Shown: positions 31,774-41,067, counted from the first letter of the stretch. The stretch: DNA of 64,000 nt from Antarcticibacterium arcticum (GCF_007993795.1 NZ_CP042476.1:62001-126000), one strand, 5' to 3'. Numbers and translations: made by a program. Notes: generated from the letters alone by a model not told the origin.

Positions 31774-34008
31774 TTATGCTGTAATATTACTCGCGGCCAA
31801 ATGGGTGTTTAGCTTATGGAAAAATTCCTCTGTTTTATAGGGTTTTGGAATAATATCGGTAAACCCGTTAAGGTAAAATTCATCCAGATTTTCATCCAGG
31901 GTTACTGCGGTTAAAGCAACTATTGGAATTTGATCATCAAATTTTCTTATTTCAATGGTGGCCTCAATACCGCTTATACCGGGCATATGGATATCCATTA
32001 AAATAAGGTCAAAATCATTGCTCTTTACCTTTTCAATAGCTATAGTGCCATTATCTGCAACATCACATATTACATTGTGTTTTTCCAGGATCTTGCGGGT
32101 AATCATCTGGTTGATCTTATTATCCTCTACAATTAAGATCTTCTTATTGCGCATGGTCTCATTTGATAGGGCCGTGGCAACCTTTGATTGGGTTGAAGTA
32201 GCGCCAGGGGTTTCAAATGCTTCAAACTTAAGATCAAAACTAAAAGCAGAACCTTTTCCCAACTCGCTGTCCAAATGAATTTCACTATTCATTAGGGTTA
32301 GCAAATTCTTTACAATTGAAAGACCAAGACCGGTACCTCCAAATTTGCGGTTTATTTGCATAGAGCCCTGGGTAAAGTTCTCAAAGATTGCGGTTTGCTT
32401 TTCTTTGGTAATACCCTCGCCGTTATCTTTAATCTCAAAATGAAGAAACAATTGCTGGCCTACCTGGTTTACGCGGCTAACATTGATCCAGATATCTCCA
32501 TTCTCTGTAAACTTAATAGAATTCCCAATCAAATTAATTAGGATTTGAGAGATCTTAAGCGGATCTCCTTTTAATTTCTTCGGAATTTCAGGATCAAAAT
32601 TGAAATGCAGTTTGGTATTCTTGTCATCGGCGGAATTTTTCAGCGCGATCAATACATCTGAAATTCTTTTTTCCAAATTAAAAGAAGTTTCAAGGATCTC
32701 AACTTTTCTGGCTTCAAGCTTGTTAAGGTCGAGAATGTTGTTAATTAATGATAATAAATATTCTCCGGAAAATTTAAGGGAATTTAAATGTTCCTTTTGA
32801 TTCTCAGTAGGACTTTCTTCAAGTAAGAGATGAGTTAACCCGGTTACTGCATATAATGGCGTACGCAGTTCATGGGTTATAGTAGATAGGAACTGGGCCT
32901 TGGCAAGGGAAGCTTTTTCAGCATTTTCCTTGGCTATGGTAAGCTCATCATTTTTCTTTTGGAGCAAGTCATTGGCCCTTGCCCTTAAATTGTTATTCTT
33001 ATATAACGAGAGTGTAAGCAGGGATAATATTGTTATCAAAGCCACACTTAAAATGGTGGTTAACTTATTAACTTTTAAAGATTTCTCCTGCTCGGCATTT
33101 TGTTTAGTCAACTCTTTCACATTACTTCTTAAGGCGTCAACACCGTATCTGGTATTGGCATCTAAAGCCAGGGCCTCCCTGTTAATATTAAAGATTGAAT
33201 CTCTTATTTTATCGCTTTCCTGCAGGTAACTTAAAGAATTTTCAAAATCCCCCTGGCTTTGATAGATCTGGCTTAACAACTTGGTGTTATATAAGATCAT
33301 ACTGCCAAAGTTATTTTCCTTTGATATGGCAAGGGATTTTTGAGCTTCTTCTTCTCCCTGTTTCAGATCATTTTTCCATATATAAGCCCGGCTGCGATAA
33401 TAGTGCAGGCGGGATTTTTCATAGGAATTATTGCTGGGCATTAAATAACTCTCTGCATTATCAAGGTGCTGCATAGCCTTGTCAATTTGATGAGGCTTGT
33501 TATTGCCATGTAAATAAACAATGGCTCGGTTAAGTTCAACAATCCCTATAAATTCCAGGTTGTTTTCCTTTTTATAATAATCCTGAGCAAGATTTAAATA
33601 ATTGGTGGCCCGGGCAAAATCCTCTTTAGCATTAAATAATTTGGCGTAATTGAGATAACTATACGCCAGGCCTGCTTCATCATTTATTTCCCGCTGAATT
33701 GCGATAGCACGCTGAAGCTCTGTTACAGCACGGTCATAATCATGTCGAATATAAAAAAGTTGGGAAAGTACACCGCTGGAAAGCGCAATGGATTTTTGAT
33801 CATTGATCTGTTTGGAAAGTTCCAGGGCTTTGTTAAGCTGGCTCAGGGCTTCCTCAAAATTAAGAACATTGACAGAGATTTCAGCTTCGTTTAATAACTG
33901 CTGAATCCGGGCGTTAATTTCTGAAATTTCTTCCGGCGTTTTCTCCTGTAGATCTAAACCGGTGTAACCACCAAACAGGAGGATAAGCGAAAAAAAGAGG
34001 TTCTTCAT
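31774..34008 (-). CDS. hybrid sensor histidine kinase with TPR sensor region and C-terminal receiver
   Basis: A 744-residue protein. Order: signal peptide (1-17); TPR repeats in the periplasm (~35-265); a coiled segment; one membrane helix at ~316-336; a short coil; HisKA with H379 in STITHELRTPL; HATPase with N492-N496 region (ILINLIGNSIKF), DNGEG at 528-532 and GGTGLGLS at 557-564; and a receiver domain (~622-740) with phospho-acceptor D672 in LILMDIHMPG and a K in IPKPYK. It lacks the AraC-type DNA-binding end found in one-component hybrids of Bacteroidota, so a phosphotransfer partner must lie elsewhere. It is 37 bases behind gap on the same strand. Signal sensed unknown. Confidence 0.92.
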   Translation of the reverse strand: MKNLFFSLILLFGGYTGLDLQEKTPEEISEINARIQQLLNEAEISVNVLNFEEALSQLNKALELSKQINDQKSIALSSGVLSQLFYIRHDYDRAVTELQRAIAIQREINDEAGLAYSYLNYAKLFNAKEDFARATNYLNLAQDYYKKENNLEFIGIVELNRAIVYLHGNNKPHQIDKAMQHLDNAESYLMPSNNSYEKSRLHYYRSRAYIWKNDLKQGEEEAQKSLAISKENNFGSMILYNTKLLSQIYQSQGDFENSLSYLQESDKIRDSIFNINREALALDANTRYGVDALRSNVKELTKQNAEQEKSLKVNKLTTILSVALITILSLLTLSLYKNNNLRARANDLLQKKNDELTIAKENAEKASLAKAQFLSTITHELRTPLYAVTGLTHLLLEESPTENQKEHLNSLKFSGEYLLSLINNILDLNKLEARKVEILETSFNLEKRISDVLIALKNSADDKNTKLHFNFDPEIPKKLKGDPLKISQILINLIGNSIKFTENGDIWINVSRVNQVGQQLFLHFEIKDNGEGITKEKQTAIFENFTQGSMQINRKFGGTGLGLSIVKNLLTLMNSEIHLDSELGKGSAFSFDLKFEAFETPGATSTQSKVATALSNETMRNKKILIVEDNKINQMITRKILEKHNVICDVADNGTIAIEKVKSNDFDLILMDIHMPGISGIEATIEIRKFDDQIPIVALTAVTLDENLDEFYLNGFTDIIPKPYKTEEFFHKLNTHLAASNITA

Positions 34009-34045
34009 TGGGGATCGACTGGTGCTTATTAAAAGTTAAATATAG

Positions 34046-35071
34046 TTAATTCTTTGAAACGAAAGAAATTAAATCAATTAGCCGGCTGGAATAGCCTATT
34101 TCATTGTCATACCACCCAATTAATTTAATAAGGTCTCCCCCAATCACAGATGTCATCTGGGAATCAAAAATACAGGAATGCGTATCACCCACAATGTCAA
34201 TGGATACCAGTGGCTCCCGGGTATAGCTTAAGATATTTTTCAAATAGGTTTTGGAGGCTTCCTCAAAAACAGCATTAACCTCTTCTATGGTGGTACTTTT
34301 ATTTACATTCAGTGTCATATCTGTAAGGGATCCGTTTGGGACGGGTACTCTAATTCCGCAACCCCCAATGACGTCTTTAAGGTCTGGAAATACCTTTGTA
34401 AGCGCTTTTGCTGCCCCGGTAGTGGTTGGTATAATAGACAAGGCTCCAGCTCTTCCCCTGCGAAGATCGCGATGCGGGCGGTCATGCAGGCTTTGATCTG
34501 ATGTATAGGAGTGTATGGTCGAAATATAAGCGTGCTTCACCCCAAAATTCTTATGGATCACATCCAGCATAGGGGCTGCATTGTTGGTGGTGCAGGAGGC
34601 ATTGGAAATTATGGTTTCACTGCCATCAAGAATATTTTCATTTACCCCCAGAACTACCATTTTTATACTTTCGTCTGTAGATGGTACAGAGAGCAGAACT
34701 TTCTTAACCCCCTCCTTTAAATGATGTTCCAGGTCTTCTTTGCTCTTAAATTTCCCGGAACTTTCCACTACTATATCAACCCCAAAATCATCCCAGGGGA
34801 TATCCCGGGGATGGGAGTGCATTAAAACAGGGATCCTCCGTTTCTTAACAACTATTTCATCGGCTGTACCAATAACTTCATGAGGAAGTTTTCCGTGGAT
34901 GCTGTCATATTTTAAAAGATGCGCAAGAGTAGTTGCTTCGGCAAGATCATTAATGACTACTACTTCAATATTTGGATGATTGATCAATAACCTTAGGAGG
35001 TTTCGGCCTATTCTTCCAAACCCATTAATCCCTATCCTAATTTTTTTCTCCATAGAGACATTGGCCGCCAT
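34046..35071 (-). CDS. gap: glyceraldehyde-3-phosphate dehydrogenase, type I
   Basis: A 341-residue enzyme of glycolysis/gluconeogenesis. The NAD-binding INGFGRIGRNLLRLL, the catalytic cysteine in SNASCTTNNAAP (the usual CTTNCLAP is CTTNNAAP here), the histidine in HSYTSDQ, and IIPTTTGAAKAL are visible, with the C-terminal GWYDNEIGYSSRL. The N-terminus is six residues longer if started at 35071 rather than at the internal ATG 35053. The start at 35071 overlaps the lipA stop by one base (TAATG). The variation from the standard motif may mean a second, anabolic GAPDH; another copy cannot be excluded. Confidence 0.93.
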   Translation of the reverse strand: MAANVSMEKKIRIGINGFGRIGRNLLRLLINHPNIEVVVINDLAEATTLAHLLKYDSIHGKLPHEVIGTADEIVVKKRRIPVLMHSHPRDIPWDDFGVDIVVESSGKFKSKEDLEHHLKEGVKKVLLSVPSTDESIKMVVLGVNENILDGSETIISNASCTTNNAAPMLDVIHKNFGVKHAYISTIHSYTSDQSLHDRPHRDLRRGRAGALSIIPTTTGAAKALTKVFPDLKDVIGGCGIRVPVPNGSLTDMTLNVNKSTTIEEVNAVFEEASKTYLKNILSYTREPLVSIDIVGDTHSCIFDSQMTSVIGGDLIKLIGWYDNEIGYSSRLIDLISFVSKN

Positions 35072-35942
35072 TAAAGTAAATGCTTTTGAGCTTTATAGGA
35101 TGATCTCACCAATGCACCGCTTTCTACATGTCTGAAACCAAGTTCGAGGCCTATGGTCTCATATTTTTTAAACTGGTCTGGAGTTATAAATTCCTTTACA
35201 GGTAAATGCCTTTTGCTGGGCTGTAAATATTGACCAATCGTAACCACATCAACATTCGCGCTTTTAAGATCATGCAGTGTTTGGATCACTTCCTCCTCTT
35301 TTTCCCCCAGCCCCAGCATGATACCAGATTTGGTTCTGTTAATTCCCTGATCCTTTAAATACTTCAATACCCCAAGACTGCGTTCATATTTAGCCTGGAT
35401 GCGTACTTCCCTGGTAAGTCTTTTTACCGTTTCCATATTATGGGATACGATCTCCGGGTTTACTGTGATAATGCGGTCAATATTGCGTTCATTTCCCTGA
35501 AAATCTGGAATAAGGGTCTCCAGCGTAGTTTCCGGATTCATACGGCGAATAGCCTTCACTGTTTCTGCCCATAAAATTGAGCCCATATCCTTAATGTCAT
35601 CACGGTCTACACTTGTGATCACTGCATGTTTTATTTGCATAAGTTTTATTGAACGTGCAACTTTTTCAGGCTCGTCCCAGTCTACGGTTTCGGGCCTGCC
35701 GGTTTTTACCCCGCAAAAACCACAGGAGCGGGTACAAATGTTACCCAGGATCATGAAAGTTGCAGTTCCTTCCCCCAACATTCTCCCATATTAGGACAAC
35801 TACCCGAGGTGCAAATAGTGTGAAGATCGTATTTGTTAACCAATCCTCTAAGTTCGGTATATTTTTTTCCTGTGGGGAGTTTTACCCGAAGCCATTTAGG
35901 TTTGGGGGTTGGTTTTTCAGTAACTAAAGTCTCTGTGGCCAT
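35071..35942 (-). CDS. lipA: lipoyl synthase, interrupted by a one-base frameshift
   Basis: Radical-SAM enzyme that inserts two sulfurs into octanoyl groups of lipoate-dependent complexes. The gene is read in two frames. 35751-35942 encodes the N-terminus with the auxiliary-cluster cysteines CTSGSCPNMGEC, and 35071-35781 encodes the rest with radical-SAM CTRSCGFC (C-x3-C-x2-C). At the join the sequence is TGTTGGGGGAAGG; family members need one more G to read ECWGEGTATFM. The break is in a C5 run on the + strand (35772-35776). Neither half alone has both clusters. A -7 box TATCTTTG at 35960-35967 on the minus strand supports the 35942 start. Probably a sequencing error; see findings. Confidence 0.9.
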
Positions 35943-35959
35943 AAAAAAAATCTAAGGCC

Positions 35960-35967
35960 CAAAGATA
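35960..35967 (-). promoter_or_regulatory. -7 box of lipA
   Basis: Exact TATCTTTG on the minus strand, 17 bases upstream of the lipA ATG. It probably drives lipA-gap and perhaps the sensor kinase. Confidence 0.55.
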
Positions 35968-36007
35968 CAATAATATGGGGAAAACTATAAGGGAGAGGGG
36001 AGGAGTT

Positions 36008-36586
36008 TTAAAGGTTCCCGCTCCTGCGGGATTCAATAATTTGCGATAATAATTTTTTTGCCCGCAGGAGCTTAACCTTTACATTATTTAGAGGTTCATC
36101 CAGTTTGGCGGCTATTTCCTTATAGGTTTTTTCCTGGAAATACCTGAGATTAATTACTTCCTGGTATGGAGGTTTTAACTGTTTAATATCACTTAACAAT
36201 TGGGCAAGGTGCTGTTCATTTATTAAAATGTCCTCAATGGAAGGGGTTTCATCTGCAATTCGATGTATGCTTTCACTGGATTCATCTTCTGTCCTGGAGC
36301 TTATCGAGGCATTTTTTTTCCTTACAAGGTCTATATGAATGTTCTTGGAAATGGTGAGAAGCCAGGTTTTAAAAACGAATTTGTCATCATACGTATTTAA
36401 CTTGTCAAAAGCCCTGGAAAAGGTTTGGATTGTTATCTCCTCTGCATCGTACTCATTACGGGTCCTTTTTAGCTGAAAAGCATAGACATCTCCCCAAAAA
36501 GAATCCAGCAAAAATTTATACGCCGCCTGGTGTCCCGTTTTGGCTTGTTCTATTTGTGCTGAAAGCGGGGTTTTATTTATTTCCAA
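36008..36586 (-). CDS. RNA polymerase sigma factor, ECF-like sigma-70
   Basis: A 192-residue sigma factor with regions 2 and 4. Region 2 is recognisable in DVYAFQLKRTRNEYDAEEITIQTFSRAFDKL and FVFKTWLLTISKNIHIDLVRKK; region 4 in LKPPYQEVINLRYFQEKTYKEIAAKLDEPLNNVKVKLLRAKKLL, spread over residues ~25-85 and ~130-180. No anti-sigma gene is adjacent. The gene starts inside the last codons of the glycosyltransferase gene (10-base overlap), so translation is coupled. It directs polymerase to a special set of promoters, target unknown. Confidence 0.9.
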   Translation of the reverse strand: MEINKTPLSAQIEQAKTGHQAAYKFLLDSFWGDVYAFQLKRTRNEYDAEEITIQTFSRAFDKLNTYDDKFVFKTWLLTISKNIHIDLVRKKNASISSRTEDESSESIHRIADETPSIEDILINEQHLAQLLSDIKQLKPPYQEVINLRYFQEKTYKEIAAKLDEPLNNVKVKLLRAKKLLSQIIESRRSGNL

Positions 36587-37680
36587 TTGGAGGGTTTTGA
36601 AACAAGATTTGTGCTAAAGATACCAAATTGCAGAAAGACAAGGAATAGATCCATCACCGGTACTAACCAAACTACATCCAGTTCATTAAGTTTTTTGGCC
36701 GATTGCCAAAATACTACATATTGCACCAGGATTCGAATTGTGAATATTGCAAGTACAACCTGCCAGTGGATTTGAAAAACCATCAGTACAATGAATAGAA
36801 TCCAAAAAAGAAGTTGACTAAGGTAAAATGTTGCAAGTATAGCTTTATGTTCCCGCTTATATAAAACCGAGGTGGATATATGCCTGCGTTTCTGGCTTAC
36901 CCATTCTTTAAAGCTACTATTGGGAACACTGCGTGTAATTGCCTTTTCATCAAAACAAATAGCAGTATTCTCCCTTGTGGCTGCCTGGTTTACAAAAAGA
37001 TCATCATCACCAGAGCGAACATGTAAATGGGTTGCAAAACCATTCTGCTCATAGAACTCGGTAGAAGTATATGCAAGGTTACGTCCTACGCCCATATATG
37101 GCATTCCCCATTTGGCATAGGAGAAATATTGAATTGCCGTAAACAGGGTTTCGTAACGTATTAATTTATTAAGTATGGAGATCTTATTTTTAAAATACCC
37201 GCCATAGCCTAATATAATAGACTTGTTTTCGTGAAAATGAGCGGTCATGTGCTCTATCCAGAATTCAGTTTCAGGGGCACAATCAGCATCGGTGAAAAGT
37301 AGGTAAGGATTTTTTGCCTTTTTTATTCCAAGGGTTAAAGCGTATTTTTTCTTTCCCCAAAACGCTTCGTTATTCTGCACATTCACGATTTTCACCCGGG
37401 GATCGGTTTCCTGGAATGCTTCCATCACATCCAGTGTTTCATCGACAGATGCATCGTTTATAAGAATTATTTCAAAATTGGGATAGTTCTGGCTTAGAAT
37501 TGCCGGTATGAAATTTTTAAGGTTTTCGGCTTCATTTTTTGCACAAACAATTACCGAGACCGGGAGTTGACCTCCGGGGATTTTTGTAGGTTTGGATGAA
37601 GAAAAACTAAAATATCCTATATAAAACAGGATATTTAGCAAGGAAAATAAAATAAATAATACAAATAATGTTAGCGCCAT
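36577..37680 (-). CDS. glycosyltransferase family 2
   Basis: A 367-residue membrane glycosyltransferase. A single N-terminal membrane helix (1-25) is followed by a GT-A catalytic domain: VSVIVCAKNEAENL, IILINDASVDET, and the DxD motif in LLFTDADCAPETEFW (about residue 127). FKEWVSQKRRHISTS holds a Q/RxxRW-like motif (QKRRH) near residue 265. Two or three C-terminal membrane helices follow. This plan fits processive or lipid-linked GT2 enzymes. The donor and acceptor are unknown. The gene lies between the NqrM-like gene (3-base gap) and the sigma factor gene. Confidence 0.88.
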   Translation of the reverse strand: MALTLFVLFILFSLLNILFYIGYFSFSSSKPTKIPGGQLPVSVIVCAKNEAENLKNFIPAILSQNYPNFEIILINDASVDETLDVMEAFQETDPRVKIVNVQNNEAFWGKKKYALTLGIKKAKNPYLLFTDADCAPETEFWIEHMTAHFHENKSIILGYGGYFKNKISILNKLIRYETLFTAIQYFSYAKWGMPYMGVGRNLAYTSTEFYEQNGFATHLHVRSGDDDLFVNQAATRENTAICFDEKAITRSVPNSSFKEWVSQKRRHISTSVLYKREHKAILATFYLSQLLFWILFIVLMVFQIHWQVVLAIFTIRILVQYVVFWQSAKKLNELDVVWLVPVMDLFLVFLQFGIFSTNLVSKPSNWK

Positions 37681-37683
37681 AGA

Positions 37684-37890
37684 TTAATTGATCTTCTTAG
37701 GCTCAGAACAATCTTTGACTTCATCGGGCAATTTTCCACAGAAACTGCAGGCTTCTCCATCCTTATTTAAAAACGGACTTTGACTGGCGCAGGTACCTGC
37801 GAATTTTCCATCTTTTTTACCCCAAATCTTTATAGCAATTCCTGCAAAAGCAAGTGCCAGTAGTATTATAGTTATTATTAAAAGTTTCAT
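37684..37890 (-). CDS. NqrM-like small membrane protein
   Basis: A 68-residue protein with one membrane helix (residues 3-22) and a cysteine-rich tail: C34 in GTCAS, C48 and C51 in ACSFCG, and C61. The arrangement G-x-C, then C-x2-C-G after a short loop, is similar to NqrM (DUF539), which inserts iron into the sodium-pumping NADH:quinone oxidoreductase. The similarity is by eye and moderate. It is the first gene of a run NqrM-like, GT2, sigma. An exact -7 box TATTTTTG at 37908-37915 on the minus strand precedes it. Confidence 0.6.
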   Translation of the reverse strand: MKLLIITIILLALAFAGIAIKIWGKKDGKFAGTCASQSPFLNKDGEACSFCGKLPDEVKDCSEPKKIN

Positions 37891-37907
37891 AGCATTTATT
37901 TGTTATG

Positions 37908-37915
37908 CAAAAATA
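37908..37915 (-). promoter_or_regulatory. -7 box of the NqrM-like/GT2/sigma operon
   Basis: Exact TATTTTTG on the minus strand, 17 bases before the ATG at 37890. A matching -33 TTG at the usual distance was not found. Confidence 0.5.
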
Positions 37916-38053
37916 AGAATAAAAAAGGGGGCTTAAAAATGTAAAATCCAATTAATATAACCTTTACACTATTTAACTAAACTTTAATCGCAATTGCTTC
38001 TGAATCACCAGTTTCAGTGCTAAATTGCAGGTTAATTAACAAAAACCAAAATT

Positions 38054-38794
38054 ATGAAACTGAGAAAGGTATTATTAGTTGCGATTCTTTCAGGAATTGC
38101 ATTTACTTCATGTAAGGATAACAAGACAGATGATGATATTGATGATCGCATGGAAATGGAACGTATGGAAGCCGACCGGGAAGCTGAAATGAGAGCCGAC
38201 AGGGAAAGACTTGAACGCGAGAACAATATAAATGCAAGACTGCAGGCAAATCAAAATCTTACAACTTTCAATGAAGGGTGGAACAGAAACCAGATATCTC
38301 AAAACCTGGATGGTACACGAATGGCTGGAGACACTACAACGGCGAGAACCGCGGGAACAACACAGGCCACTCAAGGATCCTATACAATTTTTGCACCATC
38401 CAATGAAGCCTATGCCGCGTTAACCGAGGCGCAAAGAACCCAATTAAATGATGCACAGCGAAGAGATAGAAATGTTGCTTCTATGAATTATTTAATGGTG
38501 AATCAACGTGTAACTGCAGATCAATTAAAACAACAAATTCAAAGTGGGAATGGTAAATATGCCATTAAAACTATGCAGGGAGAGAACATTACGGCATCCA
38601 TAGAAGGTGATAATATTATCTTAACTGATGCGGCCGGTAATAAAGCCCGTGTAATAGAATCAGATAATGAAGGATCTAATGGTGTTATACATATAATTGA
38701 TAAAGTATTATGGCCTAAGGACCCAACTAAAAATGAAGCTGCTACAAGAACCGGAACTACTGCCGGGACTACTACAGGTAGCGCAACTCCTTAA
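38054..38794 (+). CDS. fasciclin (FAS1) domain lipoprotein
   Basis: A 246-residue protein. The lipoprotein signal ends in AFTSC (lipidated cysteine near residue 20). Residues ~27-60 are a charged helix rich in E, R, D and M, perhaps a coiled coil. A FAS1 domain covers ~70-220: GSYTIFAPSNEAYAAL is the first conserved block and NGVIHIIDKVLWP the second (H2). The C-terminal ~25 residues are a T/G/A-rich tail. FAS1 domains mediate adhesion or protein-protein contacts at the cell surface. Monocistronic, with a strong terminator at 38812. Convergent with murB. Confidence 0.88.
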   Translation: MKLRKVLLVAILSGIAFTSCKDNKTDDDIDDRMEMERMEADREAEMRADRERLERENNINARLQANQNLTTFNEGWNRNQISQNLDGTRMAGDTTTARTAGTTQATQGSYTIFAPSNEAYAALTEAQRTQLNDAQRRDRNVASMNYLMVNQRVTADQLKQQIQSGNGKYAIKTMQGENITASIEGDNIILTDAAGNKARVIESDNEGSNGVIHIIDKVLWPKDPTKNEAATRTGTTAGTTTGSATP

Positions 38795-38811
38795 AGAGAA
38801 CTTTTTCTAAC

Positions 38812-38850
38812 AAAAAAGAGGCTGGAATTTGATTTCAGCCTCTTTTTTTT
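38812..38850 (+). terminator. intrinsic terminator, bidirectional
   Basis: Stem AAAAAAGAGGCTG / CAGCCTCTTTTTT with an 11-base loop and T runs on both strands, between the convergent FAS1 and murB genes. Confidence 0.9.
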
Positions 38851-38863
38851 ATACTAATTCTTC

Positions 38864-39877
38864 TTAAATTATATTTACTTCCGGTTGTAACTCTATCCCG
38901 AACTTTTCATAGACCTCTGCCTGGATTTTTTTGGCCAGATTCAGGATCTCTTTGCCGGTAGCGGCACCATAATTAACCAATACCAGTGCCTGATTCTTAT
39001 GAACTCCCGCATCTCCTTCCCGGTAACCTTTTAAACCAACATTTTCGATAAGCCATCCTGCGGGAACTTTAAATTCCGTATCGGAAACCTGATAAGAAGG
39101 GATCCCTGAAAATTTATTTTTTAAATTATCCAGGGCAGCAACTGTGATCACCGGATTTTTAAAAAAGCTTCCACTGTTCCCCAGTTTTTTAGGATCTGGT
39201 AACTTTTGGCTGCGAATTTTTATAACTGCATTTGAAACATCTTTAATCCCCGCATTTACAACCCCCATTTCATCTAAGGCTTCCTGTATAGAACCATAGT
39301 TTGTATGAAGCCGGTGTTCTTTTTTTGTTAACCTAAAGGTGACACTTGTAATTATATATTTTCCCTTGACGGCCAATTTAAAAATAGAGCTGCGATAATC
39401 AAATTGGCAGGAAGAATTATCAAACTCCTTCATTTCAAGGGTTTGCATATCTATGGCTTCACAGGAAAAAAAAGTATCCTTAAGCTCCACTCCATAAGCT
39501 CCAATGTTTTGAATAGGTGCAGTCCCAATATTTCCCGGGATAAGAGATAGATTTTCGAGTCCGCCCCAATTATTTTCAAGGGTGTAAAGAACGGTTTCAT
39601 GCCAGTTCTCACCGCCTTGAACCTTTATAAAAACATCTTCTTCGGTTTCCCTTACTATTTCTTTTCCTTTAAGCCCAATGTGTAAAACGGTGGCGTCTAT
39701 ATCCCCGGTGAGTAACATATTACTGCCGCCCCCTAAAACCAGGATATCTTCAGAGTAATTTTGTTTTAAAACTTCTCTAAGTTCCTCAATAGTTTCAACC
39801 GAAATAAAGGTTTTTGCCTTTACGTCTATTCCAAACGTATTATGGTCCTTAAGAGAAGCATTCTGCAAAATTTTCAT
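38864..39877 (-). CDS. murB: UDP-N-acetylenolpyruvoylglucosamine reductase
   Basis: A 337-residue FAD enzyme that reduces UDP-GlcNAc-enolpyruvate to UDP-MurNAc in peptidoglycan synthesis. N-terminal NTFGIDVKAKTFISVET and VLGGGSNMLLTGD bind FAD; LSLIPGNIGTAPIQNIGAYGVEL is the diagnostic block; the catalytic serine is in GNSGSFFKNPV. The length and the insertion between these blocks fit the type I form as in E. coli. It starts on the last base of the aminotransferase stop (TAATG). Confidence 0.96.
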   Translation of the reverse strand: MKILQNASLKDHNTFGIDVKAKTFISVETIEELREVLKQNYSEDILVLGGGSNMLLTGDIDATVLHIGLKGKEIVRETEEDVFIKVQGGENWHETVLYTLENNWGGLENLSLIPGNIGTAPIQNIGAYGVELKDTFFSCEAIDMQTLEMKEFDNSSCQFDYRSSIFKLAVKGKYIITSVTFRLTKKEHRLHTNYGSIQEALDEMGVVNAGIKDVSNAVIKIRSQKLPDPKKLGNSGSFFKNPVITVAALDNLKNKFSGIPSYQVSDTEFKVPAGWLIENVGLKGYREGDAGVHKNQALVLVNYGAATGKEILNLAKKIQAEVYEKFGIELQPEVNII

Positions 39878-41067
39878 TATTTATTGTATTCCTTTAGGGC
39901 AAATTTCAGGATCTCTACGGCACGTTCCAGGTCTTCTTTTTTAAGTACATAAGCAATTCTCACCTGGTTCAATCCCGTATTTGGTGTGGAATAAAATCCG
40001 GCAGCCGGTGCCACCATAACCGTTTCGTTGTTATGTTGAAATTCTTCCAGTAACCAACGCGCAAAATCATCGGCATTTTCCACAGGAAGTTCTGCGATAC
40101 AGTAAAAAGCTCCTTTTGGGGTAGCAACCCTTACTCCCTCAATGGCCTCCAGACCATTTACCAGGATGTTACGTCTTGAAGTGTATTCCTCTATCACCTC
40201 ATCAAAATAACTTTGTGGCGTTTGTAATGCCGCTTCACTGGCAATTTGTTCAAAGGTGGGTGGGCTTAAACGTGCCTGCGCAAATTTCATGGCCGTTTGC
40301 ATAACCTCCTTGTTGGAAGATACCAAACACCCTATGCGTGCACCACACATACTGTAACGTTTAGATACTGAATCTATCATAATTGCATGTTCCTTCAATT
40401 CTGGCAGGCTCATTATGGAATGGTGCTCTGCCCCATCATAAGTGAATTCACGATACACTTCATCTGCTACCAGGAAGATGTCATGTTTTAGAACCATGGC
40501 AGACAATTGCTGGATCTCTTCTTTTGTATATAAATATCCTGTTGGATTCCCTGGATTACAAATAAGAATAGCTTTAGTTTTAGGAGTGATAAGCTTCTCA
40601 AATTCCTGAATAGGAGGAAGAGCAAAATTGGTTTCTATTGTAGATTCAACCGGTACGATCTTTACACCAGATGCGGTTGCAAATCCGTTATAATTGGCAT
40701 AGAATGGCTCCGGAATAATAATTTCATCACCGGCATCGGCTATGGTTCCCATGGCAAATAGCAATGCTTCAGATCCTCCCGTGGTAATTATAATATTATT
40801 GCTGTCTACCGGTATGTCTTTTTGTCTGTAATATTCTGCGAGTTTTTTTCTATAATCTTCAAACCCTGCAGAGTGACTGTAGGCCAATACTTCAATATTA
40901 TTGTTCTTTACTGCATCTAAAGCAACCTGTGGTGTCTTAATGTCCGGTTGCCCTATATTAAGCTGATATATTTTTCTTCCTTTACGTACGGCTTCTTCAG
41001 CAAAAGGAACTAATTTTCTAATTGGAGATTCCGGCATGGAATGACCTTTTTCGGAGATTTTAGGCAT
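39877..41067 (-). CDS. pyridoxal-phosphate-dependent aminotransferase class I/II
   Basis: A 396-residue fold-type I aminotransferase of the aspartate aminotransferase Ib group. The PLP lysine is in DSVSKRYSMCGARIG (about residue 232), with ICNPGNPTGYLYT and VADEVYREFTYDG ahead of it and the substrate-carboxylate arginine in GLNQVRIAYVL near the end. The donor amino acid is not certain; aspartate or an aromatic/branched amino acid is possible. It heads a two-gene transcript with murB. A -7-like TAATTTCG lies at 41100-41107 on the minus strand. Confidence 0.9.
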   Translation of the reverse strand: MPKISEKGHSMPESPIRKLVPFAEEAVRKGRKIYQLNIGQPDIKTPQVALDAVKNNNIEVLAYSHSAGFEDYRKKLAEYYRQKDIPVDSNNIIITTGGSEALLFAMGTIADAGDEIIIPEPFYANYNGFATASGVKIVPVESTIETNFALPPIQEFEKLITPKTKAILICNPGNPTGYLYTKEEIQQLSAMVLKHDIFLVADEVYREFTYDGAEHHSIMSLPELKEHAIMIDSVSKRYSMCGARIGCLVSSNKEVMQTAMKFAQARLSPPTFEQIASEAALQTPQSYFDEVIEEYTSRRNILVNGLEAIEGVRVATPKGAFYCIAELPVENADDFARWLLEEFQHNNETVMVAPAAGFYSTPNTGLNQVRIAYVLKKEDLERAVEILKFALKEYNK

